From: Terriglobia bacterium | GTDB lineage: Bacteria > Acidobacteriota > Terriglobia > Terriglobales > Acidobacteriaceae | Assembly (NCBI GenBank): GCA_020073665.1 | Contig: JAIQEU010000020.1 | Span: 62,001 to 126,000 of the forward strand | Direction: 5' to 3' | DNA length: 64,000 nucleotides | Part shown: positions 48,290 to 56,680 of the stretch, piece after piece | How positions within the stretch are numbered: the stretch's first letter is position 1 | How the letters are laid out: the number at the start of each line of letters is the position of its first letter | Notes under the pieces: generated by a model | Seen by the model: only the letters and a program-made list of their open reading frames with translations | What the model was told of the DNA's origin: nothing | The model's database searches: none | Translations under genes and position numbers: made by a program

Positions 48290-50536
48290 GTGTCCAGTCC
48301 AACCCCAACGCGCCCGGTGGAGAAGACCTCCAACCGCAGGAAAGCTGTCTTTTTCCTGACCGCTGCAGTGCTGGTGTTGTTTGCCGTTATCCTGTGGCAA
48401 TCCTCGTTCAGCCTGAACGTTGCCCCGGACAGCAACCAGGAACTGGTGTTCTTTGCAGCGCTCTCCTTCGTGATTTTTCTGCTGTTCGTGGCCTTCACCT
48501 TCATGCTGGCGCGCAACCTGCTGAAGCTGTTTGCCGAGCGTCGGCTGGGAGTTCTCGGATCCAAGTTCCGCACCCGCCTGGTGGTGGGTGGCCTGATTCT
48601 TTCTTTTCTGCCGGTCATCATGATGTTCTGGTTTGCCTACGGGCTGATGAACCGTTCCATTGATAAGTGGTTCTCTCAGCCGGTGGAGGAAGTGCGTCAG
48701 GATACCGCGTCGATGCTGGCGCTGCTCTCAAACTATGCAGCGCAGAATGCCCGCTCGGAAGCCCAGGCCATCGCGATCGCGCCCGAAACCCAGCGCGCTT
48801 TTGCCGGGCACAGCTTTTCCTCCGTGGTCAGCGAGTTTCGCAGTCATGAGCCCACCTTGCAGGGGGGATTTGCACTGGCAATCGCGGATGGCAACGCCGA
48901 GGCAAGCTTCGGTGCGCCCGCGGAATGGCCATTGCTGAAATCGAAGCTTCCCCAGCAGCCTTTCCCTGACACTCCGGTGCACCTCACCTGGGAGCAGACC
49001 GAGTACATCCTAGGCAGCGCCCCGGTCGGAGACCACGGATCAATCCTGGTGGCGATGCCGCTGCCACAGAGATTCTCCGCCACCGTCAAGGAGATCGAAG
49101 CCAGCCAACAACGTTATCTGGAGCTGGCTGCCAACCGCAAACTTTTGCGCCGCACCTACATGGGCTACCTGCTGCTGATGACGGTGCTGGTGCTGTTCGC
49201 CACCACCTGGCTGGCGCTGTTTCTCTCCAAGTTGGTGACTCGTCCCGTGGCTGCGCTGGCCGAAGCCACGCAGGAGATTTCCCGCGGACGTCTCGACTAC
49301 CGCGTGGAAGTACGCGCCGCCGACGAAATCGGCGACCTGGTGCGCTCCTTCAACCGCATGGCGGAAGAACTGGAAGGCAGCCGCCGCCAGATTGAGGCGT
49401 CCAGCCGCGACCTGGGTGCCGCCAACATCGCGCTAGAACAGCGCCGCCGTCACATCGAAACCATCCTGGAGAGTATTCCCACCGGCGTGGTGTCGCTCGA
49501 TGCCAACCGGCGCATCACCCACGTCAACCAGGCGTTGTTGCGCTTGTTCCGTCCCGCGGGTGGGGACACTGCCACTCCAAAGGTGCTGAATGGCGCCGCC
49601 CTGCGCGACGTCTTTCCGGCGGAGGTGGTCGAGGACCTGGAGCCTCTGCTGCGGCGCGCCGACCGCATGGGCACAACCACCACCCAGATGGAGTTGCTGC
49701 TCCCGCGCGCCAAGCTGAACGTCGCACTCACCGTGGCCATGCTGCAGCACGATGGGCAGAGATTGGGCTACGTAGTGGTGTTCGAGGATCTATCGGATTT
49801 GCTGAAGGCGCAGAAGCAAGCGGCCTGGCGCGAAGTCGCCCGCCGGGTGGCGCACGAGATCAAGAACCCCCTTACTCCTATTGCACTTTCAGCGGAGCGC
49901 ATTCGCCGGCATTTGGATCGAGGGGCGCGACCGGACGTAGATTCGGTCAAGATCATCCATGCCTGTGCCGACACCATTGCCGGCGCGGTGGAGACAGTGC
50001 GCACGCTGGTGGACGAGTTCTCTACCCTGGCACGCTTCCCCACCGCCCAACCGCAGCCTGCCAACATCAACGCCATCGTGGAAAACACCCTGACGATGTT
50101 TAACGGCCGCCTGGACGACATTCGGGTACAGACGGTCCTGGCTCCGGATTTGCCCAACGTGATGGCTGATCCCGAGGCCCTCAAGCGGGCCATCGCCAAC
50201 CTGATGGACAATGCCGCCGAGGCTATGCAAGGTTCCATGGTGCGCGAGATTCAGATCTCGACCACGCTGGTGGAAAGCCGCGACGCGGTCGAGATCACGG
50301 TGGCCGATACTGGCCATGGCGTCACGCAGGAGTTGAAGGAACGGCTTTTCCTGCCATACTTTTCCACCAAGAAGCGCGGCACTGGCCTCGGGCTGGCTAT
50401 CGTGAGCCGCATTATTGAAGATCACCACGGCTCCATTCGGATCGAGGAAAACCACCCGGTCGGCACCAGGTTTGTGGTCGAGTTGCCGGTGGCGTCTGAA
50501 ATCGAGGCCGGAGCACCCGCACGCCAGCATGCATAA
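48290..50536 (+). CDS. NtrY-like sensor histidine kinase
   Basis: 748 residues. Membrane segments at about 20-40, 50-75 and 95-120, a periplasmic domain (about 125-285), another membrane helix (YMGYLLLMTVLVLFATTWLA), HAMP (about 305-360), a PAS domain (ESIPTGVVSLDANRRITHVN), HisKA with His in RRVAHEIKNPLTPIALSAER, and HATPase (NLMDNAAEAM, DTGHGVTQEL, GTGLGLAIVSRII). The NtrY layout fits the adjacent NtrX-like regulator, which overlaps by 8 bp. The GTG start lacks a clear Shine-Dalgarno sequence. NtrY/NtrX pairs regulate nitrogen, redox or envelope responses in other bacteria; the target here is unknown. Confidence 0.9.
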   Translation: MSSPTPTRPVEKTSNRRKAVFFLTAAVLVLFAVILWQSSFSLNVAPDSNQELVFFAALSFVIFLLFVAFTFMLARNLLKLFAERRLGVLGSKFRTRLVVGGLILSFLPVIMMFWFAYGLMNRSIDKWFSQPVEEVRQDTASMLALLSNYAAQNARSEAQAIAIAPETQRAFAGHSFSSVVSEFRSHEPTLQGGFALAIADGNAEASFGAPAEWPLLKSKLPQQPFPDTPVHLTWEQTEYILGSAPVGDHGSILVAMPLPQRFSATVKEIEASQQRYLELAANRKLLRRTYMGYLLLMTVLVLFATTWLALFLSKLVTRPVAALAEATQEISRGRLDYRVEVRAADEIGDLVRSFNRMAEELEGSRRQIEASSRDLGAANIALEQRRRHIETILESIPTGVVSLDANRRITHVNQALLRLFRPAGGDTATPKVLNGAALRDVFPAEVVEDLEPLLRRADRMGTTTTQMELLLPRAKLNVALTVAMLQHDGQRLGYVVVFEDLSDLLKAQKQAAWREVARRVAHEIKNPLTPIALSAERIRRHLDRGARPDVDSVKIIHACADTIAGAVETVRTLVDEFSTLARFPTAQPQPANINAIVENTLTMFNGRLDDIRVQTVLAPDLPNVMADPEALKRAIANLMDNAAEAMQGSMVREIQISTTLVESRDAVEITVADTGHGVTQELKERLFLPYFSTKKRGTGLGLAIVSRIIEDHHGSIRIEENHPVGTRFVVELPVASEIEAGAPARQHA

Positions 50537-51884
50537 GATCCTCATCGTGGATGATGAACCGGGAATCCGCCAGTCGCTGAAAGGCGTGCTGGAGGACGAA
50601 GGCTACAAGGCCGCGGTTGCCGAGAGCGGCGAGGCTTGCCTCGAGGCTCTGCAAAAGCTCGGGTTCGACGTGGTATTGCTGGACGTCTGGTTGCCAGGCA
50701 TCGATGGCCTGGAAACGCTGGCGAGGATCCGCGAGATTGAAGCTGCGCCGGAAGTGATCATGATCTCAGGGCACGGCACCATCGAGACCGCGGTTCGGGC
50801 CACCAAGCTGGGGGCCTACGACTTCCTGGAAAAGCCGCTCTCCATAGAGCGGACGCTGATCCTGGTGAAGAACGCCATTGACTCCAAGCGACTCCGCCTG
50901 GAGAACCTCGACCTTAAGAAGCAACTGACGCCGCGCAGCATCATCGTAGGCGATAGCGTCCCCATGAAGGCGCTGCGCCAACAGATACAAGTGATGGCGC
51001 CCACCAACGGCCGCGTCCTTATTTACGGCGAGTCCGGCACCGGCAAGGAACTGGTGGCGAACGCCATCCACGCCCAGAGCCTGCGCAAGGATGAAATGTT
51101 CGTGGAAGTGAATTGTGCGGCCATCCCCGAAGACCTGATCGAGAGCGAACTGTTCGGCCACCGTAAGGGATCGTTCCCCGGGGCAACAGTCGACAAGGAA
51201 GGCAAATTCCAGAAAGCCAACGGCGGAACTCTGTTCCTCGACGAGATCGGCGACATGAGTTTGAAGACCCAGTCCAAGTTCCTGCGCACTCTCGACGAGC
51301 AGCGCTTCGTGCCGGTCGGCGGCGACGAAGCGGTCACCGTGGACGCCCGGGTGATCGCCTCTACCAACAAGGACCTGGAAGATGAGATTTCGCGCGGCAA
51401 CTTCCGTGAAGATCTGTTTTACCGGCTGAATGTGATTCCCTTCTCGGTTCCGCCCTTGCGCGAGCGCAAGGAAGACGTTCCCTTGCTGGCCCGTCATTTC
51501 TTGAAGGAGTTTTCCGCCACCTACGGCCGGCGTCCGCGCGAGTTCACGGACGACGCAGTCGATGCCCTGATGCGCTACTCCTGGCCGGGCAACGTGCGCG
51601 AACTGCGTAATGTGATCGAACGCATCGTGATCATGAATCCCACCACCACGCGCTTCGATCGCAAGCACCTGCCTCCCCTGATTCATCGTGACGGCAGCCG
51701 GCGAACGGCGGGCCCCGAGTTCTCCAGCCTGCACCAGGCGCGGGCCGCGTACGAGCGCGACTACATCCTGAAGAAGCTCGACGAGAACCACGGGAATATC
51801 AGCCGCACCGCGGAGGTGCTGGGCCTGGAACGCAGCCACCTCTACCGCAAGATGAAGGTGCTGGGAATTGCCCCCAAAGAGTAG
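50529..51884 (+). CDS. NtrX-like response regulator with altered GAFTGA loop
   Basis: 451 residues from ATG 50529; the frame is open upstream only inside the kinase gene. Receiver domain with Asp52 (VVLLDVWLPG), AAA+ domain with Walker A GESGTGKE (168-175) and Walker B GGTLFLDEIGDM, and a C-terminal FIS-type helix-turn-helix (EVLGLERSHLYRKMKVLGI). The sigma-54-contact loop reads GSFPGA (214-219) where GAFTGA is normal; the central Thr, essential for sigma-54 contact in studied activators, is Pro. It may therefore act without sigma-54, as reported for some NtrX proteins. Confidence 0.9.
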   Translation: MHKILIVDDEPGIRQSLKGVLEDEGYKAAVAESGEACLEALQKLGFDVVLLDVWLPGIDGLETLARIREIEAAPEVIMISGHGTIETAVRATKLGAYDFLEKPLSIERTLILVKNAIDSKRLRLENLDLKKQLTPRSIIVGDSVPMKALRQQIQVMAPTNGRVLIYGESGTGKELVANAIHAQSLRKDEMFVEVNCAAIPEDLIESELFGHRKGSFPGATVDKEGKFQKANGGTLFLDEIGDMSLKTQSKFLRTLDEQRFVPVGGDEAVTVDARVIASTNKDLEDEISRGNFREDLFYRLNVIPFSVPPLRERKEDVPLLARHFLKEFSATYGRRPREFTDDAVDALMRYSWPGNVRELRNVIERIVIMNPTTTRFDRKHLPPLIHRDGSRRTAGPEFSSLHQARAAYERDYILKKLDENHGNISRTAEVLGLERSHLYRKMKVLGIAPKE

Positions 51885-51911
51885 TGGACGAGGGCTGGCG
51901 GGGTGCCGGCG

Positions 51912-52355
51912 TTACCGCTTGATCATCTGGATTTCGGTGCCGTTCCTGGCGAAGTTCACTTCATCCATGAGCTGATTGATCAGGTAGATGCCGCGACCGT
52001 GATTGGAGAACAGGTTCTGCCCCTGGACCGGACTGGGAAGGGTGGAGGGATCGAATCCTAGGCCGGGGTCGCGGACCACGATCAGCATGCCCCGGGTTTC
52101 GTCACAAGCCACGTCGCACTCGATAATCTTCGAAGGATCGGCCTTGGCGCCGTGTACCACGGCATTGGCCAGAGCTTCGGTCAAGGCCAACTCGATGTCG
52201 TCTTCCTTGCCGGCGGCGCACTGCATCTTCCTGACGATCTGCATAACTCCCTGAACGACGGGATCCACAGCACTTTTGTCAGCCGCCAGGGTGACGCGCA
52301 GTTGCAGGATCAACTTGTCGGCCTCGAAGTTGCAGATTTTGTGATCGGTGGACAT
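51912..52355 (-). CDS. RsbW-like ATP-binding anti-sigma kinase
   Basis: 147 residues, a stand-alone GHKL ATPase: N box ALTEALANAVVHGAK, G1 VVRDPGLGFDPSTLP, G2 NHGRGIYLINQLMDEV. This is the size and pattern of RsbW/SpoIIAB-type serine kinases that hold sigma factors or phosphorylate STAS proteins. No STAS or sigma-factor gene is adjacent. It converges with the NtrX-like gene. Confidence 0.88.
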   Translation of the reverse strand: MSTDHKICNFEADKLILQLRVTLAADKSAVDPVVQGVMQIVRKMQCAAGKEDDIELALTEALANAVVHGAKADPSKIIECDVACDETRGMLIVVRDPGLGFDPSTLPSPVQGQNLFSNHGRGIYLINQLMDEVNFARNGTEIQMIKR

Positions 52356-52451
52356 GGCCGCGTTTGTTGCTTCCGCCCGTTAGATGCCACCTTTGGCTGG
52401 AGGATTCTACCGACATTCCGGGCTAACCGCAACTCTAACAACTGGCTTGTG

Positions 52452-53402
52452 TTAAGCCTTTTCCCGTCCAGCCAGCATTTCCAGCTGGCGGCGCCAGTCC
52501 AGCTCCTCGACAAAGTGGTGCGACTCACGCCAATGCGGTTTCACTTTCACGAACAACTCCAGGAACACGCGGGTGCCTACCATCTTTTCGATCTGCGCGC
52601 GCGCCGCCGTCCCAATCTTCTTTAACATCTGGCCCTTCTTCCCCACCAGGATTCCTTTTTGTCCTTCCCGTTCGCAGTAGATCAGGGCCGCAATGCGCGT
52701 GAGTTTGGCTCCTTCTTCGAACTGCTCGACCACCACGGTGGTGGCGTAGGGCACTTCTTCGCTGGTCTCCAGCAGCACCTGCTCGCGGATGATCTCGGCC
52801 ACCATGAAGCGCACCGGTTGGTCGGTCACCTGGTCCTCAGGGAAGTAATGAGGGCCTTCGGGCAAGGCTCCAATCACTTTCTCCAACAGGATGTCCAGGC
52901 CCTCGTGCTTGCGCGCCGACAGCGGGATGACCTCCTTGAAGTCATGCAGTTGGCCATACCGGGCGATGATGGGCAATAGTTTCTCTTTTTGTCCACCGTG
53001 TAACAGGTCGATCTTGTTCAGCAGCAACAAAGCAGGAGTTCCCGATTTCTTTACCAGGTCGAGAACGAACTGATCGGCGGCGCTAGATTTCCAGGTCACA
53101 TCCACGATCAGCAGGACCAGATTGCAACCCTCCAGGGCATCCCTGACCTCGCCCATCATCCTGCGGCCCAGTGAACTGTCCGGCCTGTGTACGCCCGGAG
53201 TGTCGATCAGAATGACCTGTCCGCCCGGTTTCTTCGTTTCTTTCTGCCGGGGGACGTGGATGACGCCGAGGATGCGATTGCGCGTGGTCTGTGGCTTGGG
53301 GCTGACGATGGCCAGTTTCTCGCCGACCAGCGCATTCAGCAGAGTTGACTTGCCCGCGTTAGGGCGTCCGAGGATGCAGACAAATCCGGAGTGAAAGGAC
53401 AT
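52452..53402 (-). CDS. era: GTPase Era
   Basis: 316 residues. G1 GRPNAGKSTLLNALVGEKLA, G2 PQTTRN, G3 IDTPGVH, G4 LNKIDL, and a C-terminal KH domain (TAARAQIEKMVGTRVFLELF, VKVKPHWRE). It binds 16S rRNA during 30S assembly. Last gene of the conserved phoH-ybeY-corC-era order; instead of a Shine-Dalgarno sequence, the leader just before the ATG consists of a heptamer array. Confidence 0.97.
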   Translation of the reverse strand: MSFHSGFVCILGRPNAGKSTLLNALVGEKLAIVSPKPQTTRNRILGVIHVPRQKETKKPGGQVILIDTPGVHRPDSSLGRRMMGEVRDALEGCNLVLLIVDVTWKSSAADQFVLDLVKKSGTPALLLLNKIDLLHGGQKEKLLPIIARYGQLHDFKEVIPLSARKHEGLDILLEKVIGALPEGPHYFPEDQVTDQPVRFMVAEIIREQVLLETSEEVPYATTVVVEQFEEGAKLTRIAALIYCEREGQKGILVGKKGQMLKKIGTAARAQIEKMVGTRVFLELFVKVKPHWRESHHFVEELDWRRQLEMLAGREKA

Positions 53403-53404
53403 GG

Positions 53405-53467
53405 GTCAGGTCGCAGGTGGCAGGTCGCAGATACTCGATGCGGGCACCCTGCGCGCTGCCACCTGAC
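53405..53467. repeat. Two-armed heptamer array between corC and era, word GGCAGGT
   Basis: Left arm 53405-53432: four contiguous units (CGCAGGT and GGCAGGT among them). Right arm 53447-53467: three units of inverted sense, ending with ACCTGAC, the exact complement of the outermost left unit GTCAGGT. On the minus strand it begins in the TAG stop of the corC-like gene and ends 3 bases before the era ATG, filling the intergenic space. Confidence 0.75.
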
Positions 53468-54732
53468 TATATCAGCTTCATCTGGCGGGGCTGGGCCAAG
53501 GAGATGCGCACCCGCTCCACACGCCTTTCGGTAGAGTCCAGCACTTCGAAGCGGAGCCCGTCTTCTTCCACCACCTCACCCTTGCGCGGAATGCGGCCGG
53601 CCAGTTCGCTTACCAATCCGGCTACGGTGGCAGATTCTTTTCCTTCGGGGCGTACGCCGAACAATTCGTCGAGACGGTCCACGTCCATGTTGCCGGGAAC
53701 AATATAAGAATTCTCGTTTTCGCGGACGACTTCGGTTTTCTCGTGTTCGTCGCGAATTTCGCCCACGATCTCTTCTACCAGGTCCTCGATGGTGACCAGT
53801 CCGGCCACGCCGCCATACTCGTCCACCACGATGGCCATGCGAACGTTGTTCTTCTGCATCTCACGCAGCAGTTCGCTGCCCAACTTGCTTTCAGGAACGA
53901 AGTACACGTCCTTGCGCATCAGCGTGCCCACGGTGCGGGTGTGGGCTTCGCTGTCGGGTACCTGCAGCACATCCTGTGCGTAGACGATTCCCTTGATGTT
54001 GTGAATAGTGCCCTCGTACACCGGGACGCGTGAAAACGGCCGCGCTCGCAGCAACTCGATGAACTTCTCTACCGTAGTATCGGCGGGCACCGCCACGATC
54101 TCCGGGCGGGGCTTCATGGCCTCGCGCACGGTCTTTTCGCCGAACTCCACCACGGACTGGATCAGGTCGCGGTTGCTCTCGTCGAGAATGCCTTCCTCCT
54201 GCCCGGCTTCGAGCAGGGCGTCCACCGCTTCGGCCTGGGTTTCCGGCTGTTCGTCGGAATGCTCTTTGGTCAGGGCCGTAACCGACTGCAGAAAGCCCAG
54301 CACCAGGGTGACGGGGAGCACGAGGTAAATCAGGCCCCGCAAAACTATAGTGAAGCGAGACAGCCATTGCCCCTTGGAGCGGGCAAAGAACACAAATGGC
54401 AGAAAGCGGTTAAACACGATGATGATCAGGATCAGGCTCAGCCCGGCCTGCAGGATCTCATGGGCCGCCCAGGAGCCGTCGCGCAGCACCGCGAAACCCA
54501 CCAGCATGGCGATCGCCGCCATGGTGAGTTGCGTGAGCACCGCCATGGATAGCGATGCACGTTCGCGGCTTACCCCCAGATGCGGTTCGACTTTCTGCTC
54601 GAAGGCGTCAATGTTGTTCTGGAATTCGCGGGAAAGGAACTTGCCGATCTCGGAATAGAGGCGGTCCACGTAAGAGACCAGGGTCAGCAGCCCGATCAGG
54701 AGCAGCAGCGCAACTGCGATGGCGTAGTTCAT
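53467..54732 (-). CDS. CorC/TlyC-type CBS-domain protein
   Basis: 421 residues. N-terminal membrane part with about three or four helices (YAIAVALLLLIGLLTLVSYV), two CBS domains (about 200-330; MKPRPEIVAVPADTTVEKFI, MAIVVDEYGGVAGLVTIEDL) and the CorC-HlyC domain (about 345-415). A paralogue with a different membrane domain lies at 31.7-33.0 kb. In many bacteria a corC-like gene follows ybeY. Its ATG overlaps the ybeY stop by 4 bp. Confidence 0.92.
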   Translation of the reverse strand: MNYAIAVALLLLIGLLTLVSYVDRLYSEIGKFLSREFQNNIDAFEQKVEPHLGVSRERASLSMAVLTQLTMAAIAMLVGFAVLRDGSWAAHEILQAGLSLILIIIVFNRFLPFVFFARSKGQWLSRFTIVLRGLIYLVLPVTLVLGFLQSVTALTKEHSDEQPETQAEAVDALLEAGQEEGILDESNRDLIQSVVEFGEKTVREAMKPRPEIVAVPADTTVEKFIELLRARPFSRVPVYEGTIHNIKGIVYAQDVLQVPDSEAHTRTVGTLMRKDVYFVPESKLGSELLREMQKNNVRMAIVVDEYGGVAGLVTIEDLVEEIVGEIRDEHEKTEVVRENENSYIVPGNMDVDRLDELFGVRPEGKESATVAGLVSELAGRIPRKGEVVEEDGLRFEVLDSTERRVERVRISLAQPRQMKLI

Positions 54733-55202
54733 CGTGCAGATCTCCGCGATCCTCGGGCCGGCGTGCTGCGCACAGTGTTCCTTTCAATCAGCGCCACTGG
54801 CAATCGTAACGCCTTGCGCAAGCGCTGCTCTTTTCGCGCCATTTTTCCCTGGTCCTGGTGGTGATCGTACCCGGCTAGGTGCAGCACTCCGTGTAATACC
54901 AGAATTTTAATCTCCTGGGAAACGGTGTGTCCCAACCGGCGTGCGTTCTGAGCCGCGATTTCTGCCGAAATAGCGACATCCCCGGAAAATTCTTTGTCCG
55001 GGCCAAACCCGGGTGGAAACGACAATACATCGGTGGGCTGGTCCCTGCCCCGAAAACGTCGGTTGAGGGTACGCAGTTCACGGCTGCTGGTGACCATTAC
55101 GTTGACTGCGCCCCGCAGCCTGGCAGCGCGACTGGCCTGCAAAACGAACCGCGCCAGCGCAGTCTCACTCAGCCCGGCCACGGGTTTTCGCAGGATGACC
55201 AT
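54729..55202 (-). CDS. ybeY: Endoribonuclease YbeY (rRNA maturation factor)
   Basis: 157 residues. The zinc motif is LVLHGVLHLAGYDHHQDQGK (H-G-x-L-H-L-x-G-Y-D-H). Also seen: FRGRDQPTDVLSFPP. It takes part in 16S rRNA 3'-end processing and ribosome quality control. 119 bp behind phoH and overlapping the corC-like gene by 4 bp. No strong Shine-Dalgarno sequence precedes the ATG. Confidence 0.95.
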   Translation of the reverse strand: MVILRKPVAGLSETALARFVLQASRAARLRGAVNVMVTSSRELRTLNRRFRGRDQPTDVLSFPPGFGPDKEFSGDVAISAEIAAQNARRLGHTVSQEIKILVLHGVLHLAGYDHHQDQGKMARKEQRLRKALRLPVALIERNTVRSTPARGSRRSAR

Positions 55203-55279
55203 TTATTCAGCTGCGCCCACAACTGGGGCCGGCATTCGATTTTTCCGGCCGGGACGCCAGTCCTACCAAAACAAAACAG

Positions 55280-55308
55280 GAGGGCCCGCCTGCCGGCACC
55301 CTCCTGCA
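55280..55308 (-). terminator. Hairpin between phoH and ybeY
   Basis: AGGAGGG pairs with CCCTCCT around a GC-rich interior. There is no T-run, so it may attenuate or stabilise the transcript and need not terminate it. Confidence 0.4.
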
Positions 55309-55321
55309 CGATTCTATCTCT

Positions 55322-56389
55322 CTATTCCTTATCTTCGGCGTTTGCTGGCGGCACCGCAGTGCTCTCGCGGTGGGTGCCGTCGCCACTACTCGGCTTGCCG
55401 TTGGCCGTCGCCTTGGTTTCGAGCAGGGATAACTGCTCTTCCTCCAGTCTGGCCTTGTGCTCATCGTAAGCGCGGATAATGCGCTGCACCAGGTGATGCC
55501 GCACCACATCGGCCTGATCAAAATAGACGAAGGTCAGGCCCTCGACGCTCTTGAGAATATCGACCGCCTCCAGCAGCCCGCTGCGCCGCGCGCTGGGCAA
55601 GTCAATCTGCGTGACATCGCCGGTGATGACCGCCTTGGAGTTGAAACCGAGACGGGTCACAAACATTTTCATCTGCTCCGACGTCGTATTCTGCGCTTCG
55701 TCGAGAATCACGAACGAATCATTCAAGGTCCGCCCACGCATGAAGGCGATGGGCGCAATCTCGATGACGTTTTTCTCCAGGTAGCGATCCACCTTTTCGG
55801 GATCAAGCATGTCGTAGAGTGCGTCGTACAAGGGGCGAAGGTAGGGATCGATCTTCTCCTGCAAAGTCCCGGGCAGAAAACCCAGGCGCTCTCCGGCTTC
55901 CACCGCAGGCCGGGCCAGGATGATCCGGTTCACCCGCTTGGCCAACAAGGCAGAGATCGCCATGGCCACCGCCAGGTACGTCTTGCCCGTTCCCGCCGGT
56001 CCGATGCCGAAGACCATGTCGTGCTGCTCGATGGCGTCAATGTAGCGGCGCTGGTTCACGCTCTTGGGCTGCACTGTGCGGCGCCCGAAGGAACGCTGCT
56101 TCCCTGCTTCCGCCAGGCCGCGCAGGCTGGCCTTGGGATCGGCCAGCAACACTCGCAGCATGCTGTTCAAGTCGCCGTTATTGAAGGTGTGTCCGGAGCG
56201 CTGCAGGTGGTCGTAGTCGGCAAAAACTTGCTCCGCCCGGGCCACATCGCGGGCCGCGCCTTCCAGTTCGATGGAATCGGAGCGCAAGTCAATGGTGACG
56301 TTCAAGCCGTCTTCCAGCACGTGCAGGTTCTCGTCGCGCGTCCCGAAGAGGGTCTCAATATTGGGGCTGATTTCGATGCTCTTCTTCAT
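55322..56389 (-). CDS. phoH: PhoH-family ATPase
   Basis: 355 residues. A KH-like N-terminal region (about 1-100) is followed by the PhoH ATPase domain: [80 protein letters not shown]. The C-terminal ~45 residues are charged and likely disordered. PhoH proteins are linked with YbeY in RNA processing. First gene of the phoH-ybeY-corC-era block. Confidence 0.95.
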   Translation of the reverse strand: MKKSIEISPNIETLFGTRDENLHVLEDGLNVTIDLRSDSIELEGAARDVARAEQVFADYDHLQRSGHTFNNGDLNSMLRVLLADPKASLRGLAEAGKQRSFGRRTVQPKSVNQRRYIDAIEQHDMVFGIGPAGTGKTYLAVAMAISALLAKRVNRIILARPAVEAGERLGFLPGTLQEKIDPYLRPLYDALYDMLDPEKVDRYLEKNVIEIAPIAFMRGRTLNDSFVILDEAQNTTSEQMKMFVTRLGFNSKAVITGDVTQIDLPSARRSGLLEAVDILKSVEGLTFVYFDQADVVRHHLVQRIIRAYDEHKARLEEEQLSLLETKATANGKPSSGDGTHRESTAVPPANAEDKE

Positions 56390-56680
56390 TCACTCCCATG
56401 TGGGGACGGGTATCGTTCCCCGTCCCGGCTTGCATTAGAACAACCGCTCCCGCTCCAGCCGAGCAAAGCTCGGCACTCGCGCCGGGACCCTGGCAGCGCG
56501 CCTCGCGCACCAACCATTCTTCTGTCTGGAGATGGAACCAGCCGAGGTGCTCGCCACCGAGGTGCAAGCAACAACCATTGGTTCAAGGGTACCGCCGGTG
56601 GGGATGGGAGTCAATAAGAGGACCAGCTAGCCCGTGAAGTCCTTCTCGTATACCATGACCGCTTCCTGGAGGCAGGCGGA
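56390..56680. other. Divergent intergenic region between phoH and the amine oxidase gene
   Basis: 291 bp with an inverted repeat close to the phoH start (GGGGACGGG...CCCCGTCCC, about 56402-56426). No gene is recognised. AGGAGG-like GGAGG precedes the downstream ATG. Confidence 0.4.
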
